Positions 8,861 to 17,581 of a stretch of DNA of 64,000 nucleotides are shown here, piece after piece. Under the pieces are notes generated by a model. The model worked only from the letters and a program-made list of their open reading frames with translations. It ran no database searches and was not told the DNA's origin. This DNA comes from Solemya velum gill symbiont. GTDB lineage: Bacteria; Pseudomonadota; Gammaproteobacteria; Chromatiales; Chromatiaceae. The stretch lies in NCBI RefSeq assembly GCF_000787395.1, contig NZ_JRAA01000002.1, forward strand, positions 620,001 to 684,000, given 5' to 3'. The translations under genes were made by a program, and so were the position numbers. How positions within the stretch are numbered: position 1 is the stretch's first letter; each line of letters begins with the position of its first letter.

Positions 8861-10252
8861 ATGACAAGCAATACGACCGATCCGAGTCAGGACGAACTCT
8901 ACAAAAAACGCGAGAAAATCTACCCTCGTGAGGTGCACGGTATTTTTGCGCTGTTGCGCAACCTCACCATGGTTACCCTGCTCGGACTTTACTATGGTCT
9001 TCCATGGATCAACTGGGACAATCACCAGTCAATTCTGTTCGACCTGCCAGAGCGCAAATTCTATGTTTTCGGCTTCACTTTCTGGCCACAGGACTTCTTC
9101 CTGCTGACGATCCTGCTGATTATCGCTGCAGTCGCACTATTCTTCTTTACGACACTGGCCGGACGCCTGTGGTGCGGCTACGCCTGTCCACAGACAGTCT
9201 GGACAGAGATCTTTCTCTGGTTCGAGCGCAAAATCGAAGGCTCGCGCCAAAAGCAAATCAAACTCGATAAAGCACCGTTGAGCGCCAGAAAGGTTGGCAT
9301 CAAGACTTTCAAACACTTTGTCCTGATCGCATTCTCACTGTGGACCGGCTTTACATTTGTCGGCTATTTCACACCGATCACCGAACTGTCACAGTCCGTC
9401 ATCCACATGACTCTCGGTCCATGGGAAACCTTCTGGATCATCTTCTACGGCTTTGCCACCTATGGCAACGCAGGCTGGTTGCGTGAGCAAGTGTGTATCT
9501 ATATGTGCCCCTATGCACGTTTCCAAAGCGCCATGTTCGACCATGACACCCTGATCATCTCGTATGACGAAAAGCGTGGTAATCCACGTGGTGCAAGGAA
9601 ACGCGGCGCCTCATCAGCCGAGGCCGGACTCGGAGACTGTATTGACTGCAAACTCTGTATCCAGGTGTGTCCGGTCGGCATCGATATTCGTGATGGATTG
9701 CAGTACCAGTGCATTGGTTGCGCTGCCTGTATTGATGTATGCGATGATGTCATGGAAAAAATGAGTTATCCCAAGGGGCTAATCAAGTACACCACTGAAA
9801 ATGCCCTGTTCGGCAAGGCCACGAAAATCTTGCGCCCGCGTATCCTTTTCTACACTGCCCTGCTGGTCGCACTGACTGCCGGACTGGTCTACGGAGTCGC
9901 ATCGCGCGTGCCGCTGGAAGTCAATATTATCCGTGACCGAAATACACTCTATAACGAAACAAGCCAGGGACTGATCGAAAACGTCTACACGCTCAAGTTG
10001 ATCAACATGACCAACGAGGACCAGGTATTCGACATCAAGGCAAGCGGTATCGAAGGTCTGAAACTTGTCGGCACGTCTGAAGGCATCAAGGTTGTAACGG
10101 GCGGCGTCAAAGATGTTCCTATACGCCTTCATGCAGACCCCATCATGCTGAAAAGTCGCAGCAGCGAGGTCATCTTCCATGTTGAAGCACGTGACAATAA
10201 AGAGGCCAAGCACTCCGAGAATGGCCGTTTCCTTGGCCCACTGATTAAGTAG
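8861..10252 (+). CDS. ccoG: Cytochrome c oxidase accessory protein CcoG (Cu-chelate reductase, RdxA/FixG)
   Basis: Polytopic iron-sulfur membrane protein needed for cbb3 assembly; family members reduce Cu(II) for delivery to CcoN. Four to five transmembrane helices surround the CGYACPQTVWTE motif, then two [4Fe-4S] motifs (CIDCKLCIQVCP and CIGCAACIDVCDD), and a C-terminal Ig-like periplasmic domain typical of FixG. The ATG at 8861 gives 463 aa and the usual EKIYPREVHG start region; an in-frame ATG at 8786 would add 25 residues and overlap the preceding gene by 26 nt. ccoH follows after 5 nt. Confidence 0.94.
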   Translation: MTSNTTDPSQDELYKKREKIYPREVHGIFALLRNLTMVTLLGLYYGLPWINWDNHQSILFDLPERKFYVFGFTFWPQDFFLLTILLIIAAVALFFFTTLAGRLWCGYACPQTVWTEIFLWFERKIEGSRQKQIKLDKAPLSARKVGIKTFKHFVLIAFSLWTGFTFVGYFTPITELSQSVIHMTLGPWETFWIIFYGFATYGNAGWLREQVCIYMCPYARFQSAMFDHDTLIISYDEKRGNPRGARKRGASSAEAGLGDCIDCKLCIQVCPVGIDIRDGLQYQCIGCAACIDVCDDVMEKMSYPKGLIKYTTENALFGKATKILRPRILFYTALLVALTAGLVYGVASRVPLEVNIIRDRNTLYNETSQGLIENVYTLKLINMTNEDQVFDIKASGIEGLKLVGTSEGIKVVTGGVKDVPIRLHADPIMLKSRSSEVIFHVEARDNKEAKHSENGRFLGPLIK

Positions 10253-10257
10253 GAATT

Positions 10258-10752
10258 ATGACACAAGAAGATACTAAGCCCTGGTACCGCCAGTTCTGGC
10301 CCTGGTTCATCATTTCGCTCCCGGCCGGAACCGTAGTTGCGGCCTTAATAACCGTCTATATTGCAGTCGATGGTGCCGACCCACTGGTGACGGATGATTA
10401 CTACAAGGAAGGCCTGGCGATCAATCTCGACAAGAGTCGGTTGAAACGAGCCGCAGAACTCAATATCGCTGTACGCATGAACCTTGCGGAGAGTAATGTC
10501 GAACTGCAATTTGCACCGCAAGCAATCGCACCTCAACAGTTGAGACTGGATCTGAGCCACCCGACAAAAGCCGAATTCGACATGCACATCCTGTTGCTGC
10601 AAGAGGCTGACGGAATCTACCGCGGCAGTTACGGCGAGGTACAGGAAGGTATCAACTGGCACTTGAGCCTCTACCCTGACGACAGGGAATGGGGATTGCA
10701 GTCACGCTGGTCGCCTTCGAGTAATGTTAACTGGATTGAGTTACGTCCGTAA
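10258..10752 (+). CDS. ccoH: FixH/CcoH-family cbb3 assembly protein
   Basis: A 164-residue FixH-like protein: one N-terminal membrane helix (about residues 14-36, FWPWFIISLPAGTVVAALIT) and a periplasmic domain beginning with the family hallmark DPLVTDDYYKEGLAIN. CcoH stays with CcoN during cbb3 assembly and maturation. AGGAATT overlaps the end of ccoG. The usual next genes (ccoI copper ATPase, ccoS) are absent; the operon ends at a REP-like repeat pair. Confidence 0.92.
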   Translation: MTQEDTKPWYRQFWPWFIISLPAGTVVAALITVYIAVDGADPLVTDDYYKEGLAINLDKSRLKRAAELNIAVRMNLAESNVELQFAPQAIAPQQLRLDLSHPTKAEFDMHILLLQEADGIYRGSYGEVQEGINWHLSLYPDDREWGLQSRWSPSSNVNWIELRP

Positions 10753-10760
10753 ACTGCTTA

Positions 10761-10868
10761 TCGCGGCGAGGTGCCGCTCCTACAAGAGAGAGCAGAAATG
10801 CCGGGGAGCGTATGGAACGGTTCCAGCCGAGGCAATCCCGGGATTGTAGGAGCCCCGCCTCGGGGCGA
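10761..10868. repeat. Inverted pair of REP-like palindromes
   Basis: Two 24-nt units, 10761-10784 (ending CCGCTCCTACA) and 10845-10868 (starting TGTAGGAGCCCC), face each other 60 nt apart. Each holds a small hairpin (GCGGCGAGGTGCCGC and GCCCCGCCTCGGGGC). The TGTAGGAG head matches the well-known gammaproteobacterial REP family (Pseudomonas type). The pair lies between the convergent ccoH and srkA genes and may also act in transcript ending. Confidence 0.85.
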
Positions 10869-10872
10869 TTCC

Positions 10873-11865
10873 CTACCAGAGCTGCAGCGGCTCCTCTTGC
10901 AGCAGCGAAAACTGCTCCCTCAATTCGAGGATATGCTCCTCCCAGTACCTGTCACCGGTGATATCAGGGAAGTTTTTCGGGAAAGCGGGGTCATGCCAAC
11001 GCTGCGCAAGCCAGGCAGCATAGTGCATCATGCGCAGGGTACGAAACGCCTCGATGAGGCAGATTTCAGAGGCATTAAAGTCATTGAACTCGTTGTAGCC
11101 CTCAACTATCTCGGACAGCTGCGCAGTACGACGCTCACGATCCCCTGACAACAACATCCACACATCCTGGATAGCAGGCGCCATGCGTGCATCGTCAAAA
11201 TCGACAAAATGGGGAGTCTCATCACGCCACAACAGGTTACCGACATGACAATCCCCGTGCACACGTATCAGCTCCTGCTGGTGGGGCTGGTAGATCTCGT
11301 CGAGCAGTTGCAGCAAGTCATCGACAAGACTCCTGTAAGGGAGCTTCAGTGCCGAAGGAATAAACTCCTCGGCAATAAAATCTGCACTCTGGTGGCCGAA
11401 ACTCTTTACATCAAGAAGCGGACGATGTGCAAAGGGCTTTAGCGAACCGATATGATGCAGACGGCCAAGCACCTGGCCAATGTGAAACAGGTTATCGAGG
11501 TTATCGAACTCGGGAGCACGGCCACCACAACGTGGATAGAGTGAGAAACGAAAGCCCTCATGTTCGAACAGTGAGTTGCCACTCTCATCCCTTAACGGCG
11601 CAACAATGGAGATATCACTCTCGCTAAGTTCGAAGCAGAAGTTGTGCTCTTCAAGGATCTGCTCATTCGTCCATCGTCCAGGACGGTAGAACTTGGCAAT
11701 CAGTGGTGTCTCTTCTTCAAGTCCGACCTGGTAAACGCGATTTTCATAACTGTTGAGTGCAAAGATACGGCCATCTGACAAATGACCGAGGCTCTCCACG
11801 GCATCAATGATGAAATCCGGTGTCAGCCGGTCAAAGGGATGTTCTCCCACATGTTGTTCACCCAT
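10873..11865 (-). CDS. srkA: Stress response kinase SrkA (YihE/RdoA)
   Basis: A 330-residue aminoglycoside-phosphotransferase-fold Ser/Thr kinase; E. coli SrkA counters MazEF-linked death during stress. The catalytic loop IRVHGDCHVGNLLW (about residues 198-211) and the metal-binding FVDFDDARMAPAIQDVW are intact. Length and the N-terminal LTPDFIIDAVESLG are typical. The start codon overlaps the serB stop by one base (TGATG), so the two are translationally coupled. Confidence 0.93.
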   Translation of the reverse strand: MGEQHVGEHPFDRLTPDFIIDAVESLGHLSDGRIFALNSYENRVYQVGLEEETPLIAKFYRPGRWTNEQILEEHNFCFELSESDISIVAPLRDESGNSLFEHEGFRFSLYPRCGGRAPEFDNLDNLFHIGQVLGRLHHIGSLKPFAHRPLLDVKSFGHQSADFIAEEFIPSALKLPYRSLVDDLLQLLDEIYQPHQQELIRVHGDCHVGNLLWRDETPHFVDFDDARMAPAIQDVWMLLSGDRERRTAQLSEIVEGYNEFNDFNASEICLIEAFRTLRMMHYAAWLAQRWHDPAFPKNFPDITGDRYWEEHILELREQFSLLQEEPLQLW

Positions 11866-13091
11866 CAGGCATTCGCTTCCTGATCATTGACTCCAAGCAG
11901 GTAGAGAATACTGTCGAGGCCTAATGTTGAAATCGCATGACGCGCACTCTCTCTGACCAGCGGCTTGGCATGAAACGCGACACCAAGTCCGGCAATTCCA
12001 AGCATTGGTAAATCATTGGCACCATCGCCAACAGCGATTGTCTGTTCCATGCTGATTCCCAGGTGACCCGTCATCTTCTGCAAGAGCTCGGCTTTTTTCT
12101 CGCCGTTGATAATGTCGCCAGTGACAATCCCGGTCAGTTTTCCATCGACGATATCGAGTTCATTTGCCGAGACACAATCCAGGTCCCAACGCTCTTTCAG
12201 ATGATTGGCGAAATAGTTGAAGCCACCTGAAAGAATGCCAATCTTGTAACCGAGACGTTTCAGTATTCGCATCAAGCGGTCCGCACCCTCGGTTATCGGC
12301 AGTGTTTCGGCTATCTCCTGAAGAACCGATTCATCCAGCCCTTTCAGAGTGGCAAGGCGCTGCCTGAAACTTTCGTCAAAACCGATCTCACCACGCATTG
12401 CCGCTTCGGTGATGGCTGCAACCTGCTCACCAGAACCGGCCCGCTTGGCCAGTTCATCAATCACCTCGCACTGGATCAGGGTCGAGTCCATATCAAAAAC
12501 GATCAGGCGACGATGACGTCGGTACAGACTGTCCTGCTGGAAAGAGAGATCAACCTCGTCATCGCGGGTAATTGCGAGCAGGTCGTGACGCAGTGACTCA
12601 AGGTCATCCACCTCGCCACGCAGATGAAATGCAACGCAGGCACGCAGGGAATCGGACTCCGCCTCCGAAGCATGTACGAGCGGGAAGCGACCCGAGAGAC
12701 GCCGTAGCATGTCGATATTGACACCATAACGGGCAGCAACCTCTGCAACATGGGCTATATTGGCCGCACTGAGTTTGCGTCCAAGCAGAGTAACGATGTA
12801 ACGTGGCTGACCCTGGCGTGCCACCCAGGCCTCATAGTCCTCGAGACGAATCGGTGTTGACCAGACGCTGACACCCTGCTGCCGGGCAAGTTCCTGTAAC
12901 TCACGCATGATAGGCTCGGAGGACTCTCCATGTGGAATTTCCAGTGACATGCCCAGACTCAGGTAGTCATGTGTCACGGCCTGGTCGATATCAAGAATAT
13001 TGACTGAATGGCTTGCCAATACTTTGGTAAAACTGGCCGTGACACCCGGGTGATCCGGGCCATTGATATTGAGAAACAGGACTTCGCTCAT
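11865..13091 (-). CDS. serB: Phosphoserine phosphatase
   Basis: Last enzyme of serine synthesis (HAD family). N-terminal tandem ACT-like regulatory region (residues 1 to about 175, beginning with MSEVLFLNINGPDHPGVTAS) and a C-terminal HAD domain with nucleophile motif FDMDSTLIQCEVIDELA, the ILSGGFNYF Ser motif, and VGDGANDLPML for Mg. The long ACT-containing form (408 aa) is common in gammaproteobacteria. The ATG at 13091 begins the conserved part; further upstream codons run into repeat sequence. Ribosome site is weak (GATAAAAAA before ATG). Confidence 0.94.
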   Translation of the reverse strand: MSEVLFLNINGPDHPGVTASFTKVLASHSVNILDIDQAVTHDYLSLGMSLEIPHGESSEPIMRELQELARQQGVSVWSTPIRLEDYEAWVARQGQPRYIVTLLGRKLSAANIAHVAEVAARYGVNIDMLRRLSGRFPLVHASEAESDSLRACVAFHLRGEVDDLESLRHDLLAITRDDEVDLSFQQDSLYRRHRRLIVFDMDSTLIQCEVIDELAKRAGSGEQVAAITEAAMRGEIGFDESFRQRLATLKGLDESVLQEIAETLPITEGADRLMRILKRLGYKIGILSGGFNYFANHLKERWDLDCVSANELDIVDGKLTGIVTGDIINGEKKAELLQKMTGHLGISMEQTIAVGDGANDLPMLGIAGLGVAFHAKPLVRESARHAISTLGLDSILYLLGVNDQEANA

Positions 13092-13109
13092 TTTTTTATC
13101 GTTAGGTTC

Positions 13110-13246
13110 AAGGTACAAGGTGAAAGGTACAAGGTACACGATTTTTAGTAGCGAGGTTGGTGTACCGGGTTATGCTCATTTTTTTATCTATCAGTTATCA
13201 GTTGTCAGCTTTCTCCCTGTACCTTGTACCTTTCACCTTGCACCTT
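13110..13246. repeat. Long inverted repeat of AAGGTAC-type units
   Basis: Arms 13110-13137 and 13219-13246 are 28 nt and complementary with one mismatch (unit core GTACCTTGTACCTTTCACC on the right arm). Each arm is itself built of AAGGTAC repeats. The 81-nt centre holds a T-run and a TATCAGTTATCAGTTGTCAG direct repeat. It lies between moeB-like and serB, which share orientation. Looks like a small non-coding mobile repeat or a strong intergenic hairpin; no open frame of substance. Confidence 0.8.
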
Positions 13247-13998
13247 TAATATGAACAGACCGAACACCCGGGGTCCTTCGGCAAGCGCATCTCACGAAAG
13301 CCCCCACCCAGTGCATCAAACAGCAGCAGTTTTCCAACCAGGGTTTCACCGACACCGGTAATCAGCTTGACTGCCTCAAGCGCCTGCAAAGTGCCGATAA
13401 CACCGACGACCGGCGACAATACACCTTCAAGCGCACAAGTCTCTGCAAAACCGGATTCATCTCCGTAGAGACAGTGATAGCAGGGCGAGGTATCCCGGTT
13501 CGGATCAAAACTGGCAAGCTGCCCCTCCATGCGTATTGCGGCACCTGAGACGAGCGGCGTTTTATGACGAAAACAGCTGGCATTGACCTGAAAACGCGTC
13601 TCGAAATTGTCACTGCAATCGAGAACCACGTCAGCAGCAGCGATCTGCTCCTCCAGTTCATTGTCATCCAGCTGCCAGTCGATCGCGGTGACCCTGATCG
13701 ATGAGTTGACCGATACGAGTGTCTGCCGCGCGGAGATTGCCTTGGGCTCCCCGATGCTCTCTTCCCTGTGCACAATCTGGCGTTGCAGGTTGGAAAGCTC
13801 GACACGGTCAAAATCGCTCAGTACGAGATGTCCCACGCCGGCAGAAGCGAGATAGAGTGAAGCAGGAGAGCCAAGCCCACCCATACCGATAATCAGCACA
13901 CGTGCATCGACGAGTTTCTGTTGTGCAGCCTTGCCAAATGCCGGCAAGCGTATCTGGCGACTGTATCTCTCCTGAAGTGATTCGTTTAATTCAGCCAT
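13246..13998 (-). CDS. moeB: MoeB/ThiF/HesA-family adenylyltransferase (E1-like)
   Basis: A 250-residue E1-like enzyme that adenylates the C terminus of a ubiquitin-like sulfur carrier (MoaD or ThiS). The ATP site GMGGLGSPASLYLASAGVG, the Arg-finger region LSNLQRQIVHREESIG, and DNFETRFQVN are intact. Zinc cysteines are present as CYHC (about residues 173-176) and CSVC at the extreme C terminus; TCALEGV carries the family cysteine. No moaD, thiS or moeA lies beside it, so MoeB and ThiF cannot be distinguished; MoeB is slightly favoured because a molybdopterin enzyme is in the window. It starts 1 nt after the gabD-like stop. Confidence 0.85.
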   Translation of the reverse strand: MAELNESLQERYSRQIRLPAFGKAAQQKLVDARVLIIGMGGLGSPASLYLASAGVGHLVLSDFDRVELSNLQRQIVHREESIGEPKAISARQTLVSVNSSIRVTAIDWQLDDNELEEQIAAADVVLDCSDNFETRFQVNASCFRHKTPLVSGAAIRMEGQLASFDPNRDTSPCYHCLYGDESGFAETCALEGVLSPVVGVIGTLQALEAVKLITGVGETLVGKLLLFDALGGGFREMRLPKDPGCSVCSY

Positions 13999-13999
13999 G

Positions 14000-15451
14000 C
14001 TAGCCTTCTATACCACCCATGCAGATGTACTTGATCTCGAGGTACTCCTCGATACCATATTTTGAACCTTCACGCCCGAGACCAGACTCCTTGACGCCAC
14101 CAAATGGGGCAACCTCCGTCGAGATTACTCCTTCGTTAACACCGACAATTCCGTATTCGAGAGCCTCTGAAACGCGCCACACGCGGCTGATATCCTTGCT
14201 GTAAAAATAAGCGGCAAGTCCTGACTGGGTGTCATTGGCAAGCTCGATCACTTCAGCCTCGCTGGAAAACCGATACAGGGGTGCAACCGGCCCGAATGTC
14301 TCTTCACGGGTTACACGCATATCCGGTGTTACGTCAGTCAGTACAGTCGGCTCAAAAAAGGTGCCACCACGTTGATGTCGTTTACCGCCACATACAACCT
14401 GCGCACCCTTGTCGACAGCATCCTGGATATGACGTTCAACCTTGCACACCGCATCTTCGTTGATCAGAGGTCCCTGGTTACTCCCCTCTTCGAACCCGTC
14501 ACCTACCTTGAGCTTGCTGACGACGGCAGCCAGCTTCTTTGCAAAAGCGTCATAGACGGTATCGTGAACAAATAGCTGATTGGCACACACACAGGTCTGA
14601 CCTGCGTTGCGATACTTGGATGCCATGGCGCCGGCGACCGCAGCATTCAGGTCAGCATCATCAAAGACAATAAAAGGCGCATTGCCGCCAAGTTCCATAG
14701 AGACTTTCTTGACGGTATCGGCACAGTCCCGGATTAGCAGCTTGCCGACTGCAGTCGAACCGGTAAATGAGAGCTTGCGCACCGTCTGGCTCGAGGTCAG
14801 CACACGCCCGACTTCCTGCGCTTTGGTGGTGATGATATTGAAAACACCTGCCGGAAAACCGGCTTCAGCTCCGAGTTTTGCCAGGGCCAATGCACACAGG
14901 GGCGTCAACTCGGATGGCTTGACCACCACGCTGCATCCGGCAGCAAGTGCCGGAGCACATTTGCGTGTAATCATCGCAATCGGGAAATACCACGGCGTGA
15001 TTGCAGCAACAACACCGATCGACTGCTTGACGATGACATAGCGTCGATCATTAAAAGGCGACGGAATAACATCACCATAGATACGCTTCGCCTCTTCCGC
15101 AAACCATTCAACAAAGGAGGCACCGTACATCACCTCGCCGTTTGCCTCTGCCAGTGGCTTGCCCTGCTCGAGCGTCATCAGGCTGGCAAGGCCGTCCTGA
15201 TTCTCCAGGATCAGCTCATACCATCTGCGCAGAATTGCAGAACGCTCTTTTGCAGTTTTCGCGCGCCATGCCGGCAATGCCTTACTCGCGGCATCGATCG
15301 CCTTTTCGGTATCGGCAGACCCCAGGTTCGGTAAGCTGGCGATAACCTCACCATTGGCCGGATTAGTGACATCAAACTGCTCACCATCTTCGGCACCAAT
15401 CCAGTTGCCATCGATAAAGGCTGCTGATTCAAATAAATCGTTTGTTTGCAT
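14000..15451 (-). CDS. gabD: Succinate-semialdehyde dehydrogenase-like aldehyde dehydrogenase
   Basis: A 483-residue aldehyde dehydrogenase closest to NADP-dependent GabD, which oxidises succinate semialdehyde to succinate. Family sequence is strong throughout: TLEQGKPLAEA, FTGSTAVGKLL, the general base in MELGGNAPF, catalytic Cys in NAGQTCVCANQ, and EVAPFGGVKESGLGREGS. One key residue is odd: the motif normally read PWNFP, whose Asn forms the oxyanion hole, is PWYFP here (TAT codon near 15000). If real this should weaken catalysis. No gabT or gabP is adjacent. It ends 1 nt before the moeB-like gene. Confidence 0.9.
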   Translation of the reverse strand: MQTNDLFESAAFIDGNWIGAEDGEQFDVTNPANGEVIASLPNLGSADTEKAIDAASKALPAWRAKTAKERSAILRRWYELILENQDGLASLMTLEQGKPLAEANGEVMYGASFVEWFAEEAKRIYGDVIPSPFNDRRYVIVKQSIGVVAAITPWYFPIAMITRKCAPALAAGCSVVVKPSELTPLCALALAKLGAEAGFPAGVFNIITTKAQEVGRVLTSSQTVRKLSFTGSTAVGKLLIRDCADTVKKVSMELGGNAPFIVFDDADLNAAVAGAMASKYRNAGQTCVCANQLFVHDTVYDAFAKKLAAVVSKLKVGDGFEEGSNQGPLINEDAVCKVERHIQDAVDKGAQVVCGGKRHQRGGTFFEPTVLTDVTPDMRVTREETFGPVAPLYRFSSEAEVIELANDTQSGLAAYFYSKDISRVWRVSEALEYGIVGVNEGVISTEVAPFGGVKESGLGREGSKYGIEEYLEIKYICMGGIEG

Positions 15452-15517
15452 TATCCTGTCGCCCGCTTAATTCTATTTGTGTAGATAATCCCGGTTAACA
15501 TACCTGGCCCGGGTGGG

Positions 15518-16036
15518 TTAATCAGCTGCCCACTCGCCTTCGAATGGACATATCCAGATCTCCTGTCCATCCTGCCGTTTTCCCTGAAAATTCCAACCTG
15601 CTTTCACATAGTGTCGATGCATTCCCTTTTTCCATAAACCCGGGTTTTCATTGATGACCGCGGTACCCTTTGCTCCATTTTGCGTATCGTCAGAAACCCT
15701 GGCAAGGTGCTTTCGTGTGACACGGCTTGCAAGCGCAGGCAAGCCGATGGTTTTGCGCGCTTTGGGCCTGATGAACATACGCATCAGGTACCATGTGTAT
15801 CCTCCCTGCCTTAGCTTGTCGAGATAGGCAGTGGAAACGCCACAGACAGCTCCCTGTGGATCCAGAATCATACAGACAACCTGGTGAATCCGTTGCTGTG
15901 CCTGTTGTGGCGAAACGACACCTGCAGAGGCCCACAGCTCTAATACTTGTTGCTGCTGCAGTTCTGACATTGTGCCGAATACCTCGATTACCTTGTAACC
16001 GTCGCGCCACTCGTGCTTACGTTGAATATTTTCCAT
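15518..16036 (-). CDS. Unknown protein, possibly GNAT-fold acyltransferase
   Basis: A 172-residue soluble protein I do not recognise by name. The middle (GGYTWYLMRMFIRPKARK followed by a helix) and the end (VINENPGLWKKGMHRHYVKAGW) resemble strand beta4/helix alpha3 and the terminal part of GNAT acetyltransferases, but the usual acetyl-CoA loop is not clear. It is divergent from the phosphopantetheinyl transferase 142 nt away and could share a control region with it. Function is not assigned. Confidence 0.65.
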   Translation of the reverse strand: MENIQRKHEWRDGYKVIEVFGTMSELQQQQVLELWASAGVVSPQQAQQRIHQVVCMILDPQGAVCGVSTAYLDKLRQGGYTWYLMRMFIRPKARKTIGLPALASRVTRKHLARVSDDTQNGAKGTAVINENPGLWKKGMHRHYVKAGWNFQGKRQDGQEIWICPFEGEWAAD

Positions 16037-16178
16037 CTGTCACTCGCCAGGCTGATTCGTACAGTCAGGTGTAATGGTTATGTTGTTTACCAATCATTTG
16101 AATAGCATATGATATACGTCTTGCTCTTCATAAGGAATCAGATAACAATCAGCGAAGAGTTTTCACAGGCTGAGTAAG

Positions 16179-16868
16179 ATGAGCACGGGAAAGATAGTAT
16201 TCGAAGAAATCAGGCAGATCGACAAGATCTCTGCTCTGCTGCTTGATCAAAAAGAACTCCATGTCTGGAAACTGAATCTCACTAACTTTCCAGACAATGC
16301 CAGTGGCTATCTGGATACAAAAGAACTGCAGCGTTACCAGCGTATTATTCCTGAACAGCAGAAAAACCGTTTTCTTGCCAGCCGTTACTGGTTACGCCAG
16401 ATTCTCAGTGATTATCTGAACTGCCCACTGCATGAACTTCAATTTACCTCAGGAGAAAAGGGGAAACCCGCCCTTATCACTCCCGGAATTAAGCTGGAAT
16501 TCAACCTGACACATACCGGCGATTATGCAGCACTGGCTATTGCCATTGATACTCAAGTGGGAATCGACATAGAAAGTATTCGGGAAAAAATAAATACAGT
16601 AAAAATTGCCCGACAACTCTTTTCTGTCAATGAGATCGAACAACTTGAAGCACTACCCACTCAACAGCAATCAAACTATTTCTTTGAATGCTGGACCAGG
16701 ATGGAAGCACGGCAAAAATGCATGGGGCTGGGTATCTTCAATGAAAAGGTTGCTGATGAACAGGTAGTAACAAAAAGCTGGGAACTGGATGAGAACCTGC
16801 TGCTTTCTGTTGCCTGGTCAGACAGAGAGTGGCAGCCGCTGGTACGCTTTCTTGAACCAGGTGTTTGA
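16179..16868 (+). CDS. 4'-phosphopantetheinyl transferase superfamily protein (Sfp-like)
   Basis: Transfers phosphopantetheine from CoA to a carrier-protein serine. The 229 aa match Sfp/HetI-type enzymes. Motifs: QKNRFLASRYWLRQIL and GEKGKPAL in the N-terminal half, FNLTHTGDYAALAIA, the Mg-binding VGIDIESI (about residues 128-135) and WTRMEARQKCMGLG (canonical WTxKEAxxK). Sfp-type enzymes serve fatty acid, polyketide or lysine pathways; no carrier-protein gene lies nearby. Its stop codon falls inside an FNR-like box belonging to the next gene. The segment is A+T-richer than its neighbours. Confidence 0.9.
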   Translation: MSTGKIVFEEIRQIDKISALLLDQKELHVWKLNLTNFPDNASGYLDTKELQRYQRIIPEQQKNRFLASRYWLRQILSDYLNCPLHELQFTSGEKGKPALITPGIKLEFNLTHTGDYAALAIAIDTQVGIDIESIREKINTVKIARQLFSVNEIEQLEALPTQQQSNYFFECWTRMEARQKCMGLGIFNEKVADEQVVTKSWELDENLLLSVAWSDREWQPLVRFLEPGV

Positions 16869-16927
16869 CAACAATCAAGCTCCCTCCCCCATAATAAAAT
16901 CAGCCATTTCTAATTGATATTAATCAT
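16865..16927 (+). promoter_or_regulatory. Two FNR-like boxes upstream of the cytochrome c gene
   Basis: TTGACAACAATCAA at 16865-16878 matches the FNR consensus at nine of ten defined positions, and TTGATATTAATCAT at 16914-16927 also at nine. Their centres are 49 nt apart. A TATACT hexamer at 16968-16973 could be the -10, placing the second box near -60, a known activating position. The first box overlaps the end of the preceding gene. Confidence 0.72.
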
Positions 16928-17073
16928 TAGAACACCACCTCTGACCTTTGCGATACGCAACCCTGACTATACTGTTATCAGAGGCAATAAAAACAATACT
17001 GGCACCCCAGCCAGAGGGTGGTGTATATCGTATATATACCTGTTATTACGTAAATAAGAAGGAGGGCCTGTCG

Positions 17074-17523
17074 ATGAATATTCAAACGAAATGCAACTTG
17101 ATTAAAACGGCGGCAGCAGCCTGTTTGTTTGCGATTGGTAGCAGTGCTTATTCTGCAGAACAGACCGGGCTGACATCAATTGGTCAACTGGAATTCCAGA
17201 AACATTGTGCCGCTTGCCACGGCATGGGCGGTAAAGGTGACGGTCCATTCATTGAATTTATGAAAGCTGCCCCACCTGACTTAACGACCCTGAGCAAGAG
17301 AAACGATGGTGAGTATCCACAAGAGCAGGTATTTGCATGGATCAAGGATGCTCAGAGCATCAAGGCTCATGGTACGACGGAGATGCCAATCTGGGGGGAC
17401 AGGTATCGCATGGAGATCAAAAGCAGGAACGTGTATGGTCCTGGCTTTGAAGGCTTTAGTGGCTCAGTCACTCAGCGTATTCTTGAACTCGTCTATTACA
17501 TTGGCACAATTCAAGAAAAATAA
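17074..17523 (+). CDS. Periplasmic monoheme cytochrome c
   Basis: A 149-residue exported cytochrome. A signal peptide (basic start, hydrophobic core AAAACLFAIGSSAYSA, cleavage near residue 29) is followed by heme motif HCAACHGMGGKGDGPF and a probable axial Met in TEMPIWGDRY. The mature part resembles short class I cytochromes c next to oxidases and sulfur genes, but I cannot name the subgroup. The ATG at 17074 is chosen for the AAGGAGGG ribosome site and signal peptide. Upstream FNR-like boxes suggest induction at low oxygen. Confidence 0.88.
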   Translation: MNIQTKCNLIKTAAAACLFAIGSSAYSAEQTGLTSIGQLEFQKHCAACHGMGGKGDGPFIEFMKAAPPDLTTLSKRNDGEYPQEQVFAWIKDAQSIKAHGTTEMPIWGDRYRMEIKSRNVYGPGFEGFSGSVTQRILELVYYIGTIQEK

Positions 17524-17541
17524 GGATAGATATCTGTATAC

Positions 17542-17563
17542 AGGGCCGCTTTAGAGCGGCCCT
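17542..17563 (+). terminator. Hairpin after the cytochrome c gene
   Basis: Nine-bp GC-rich stem AGGGCCGCT/AGCGGCCCT with a TTAG loop. There is no T-run on either side, so termination is likely but not certain. Confidence 0.6.
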
Positions 17564-17581
17564 TACCAACTATTGAACAGA

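Noticed and set aside
13063-13254. Plus-strand frame through the AAGGTAC repeat
   Set aside because: Repeat-derived and overlaps two genes on the other strand.
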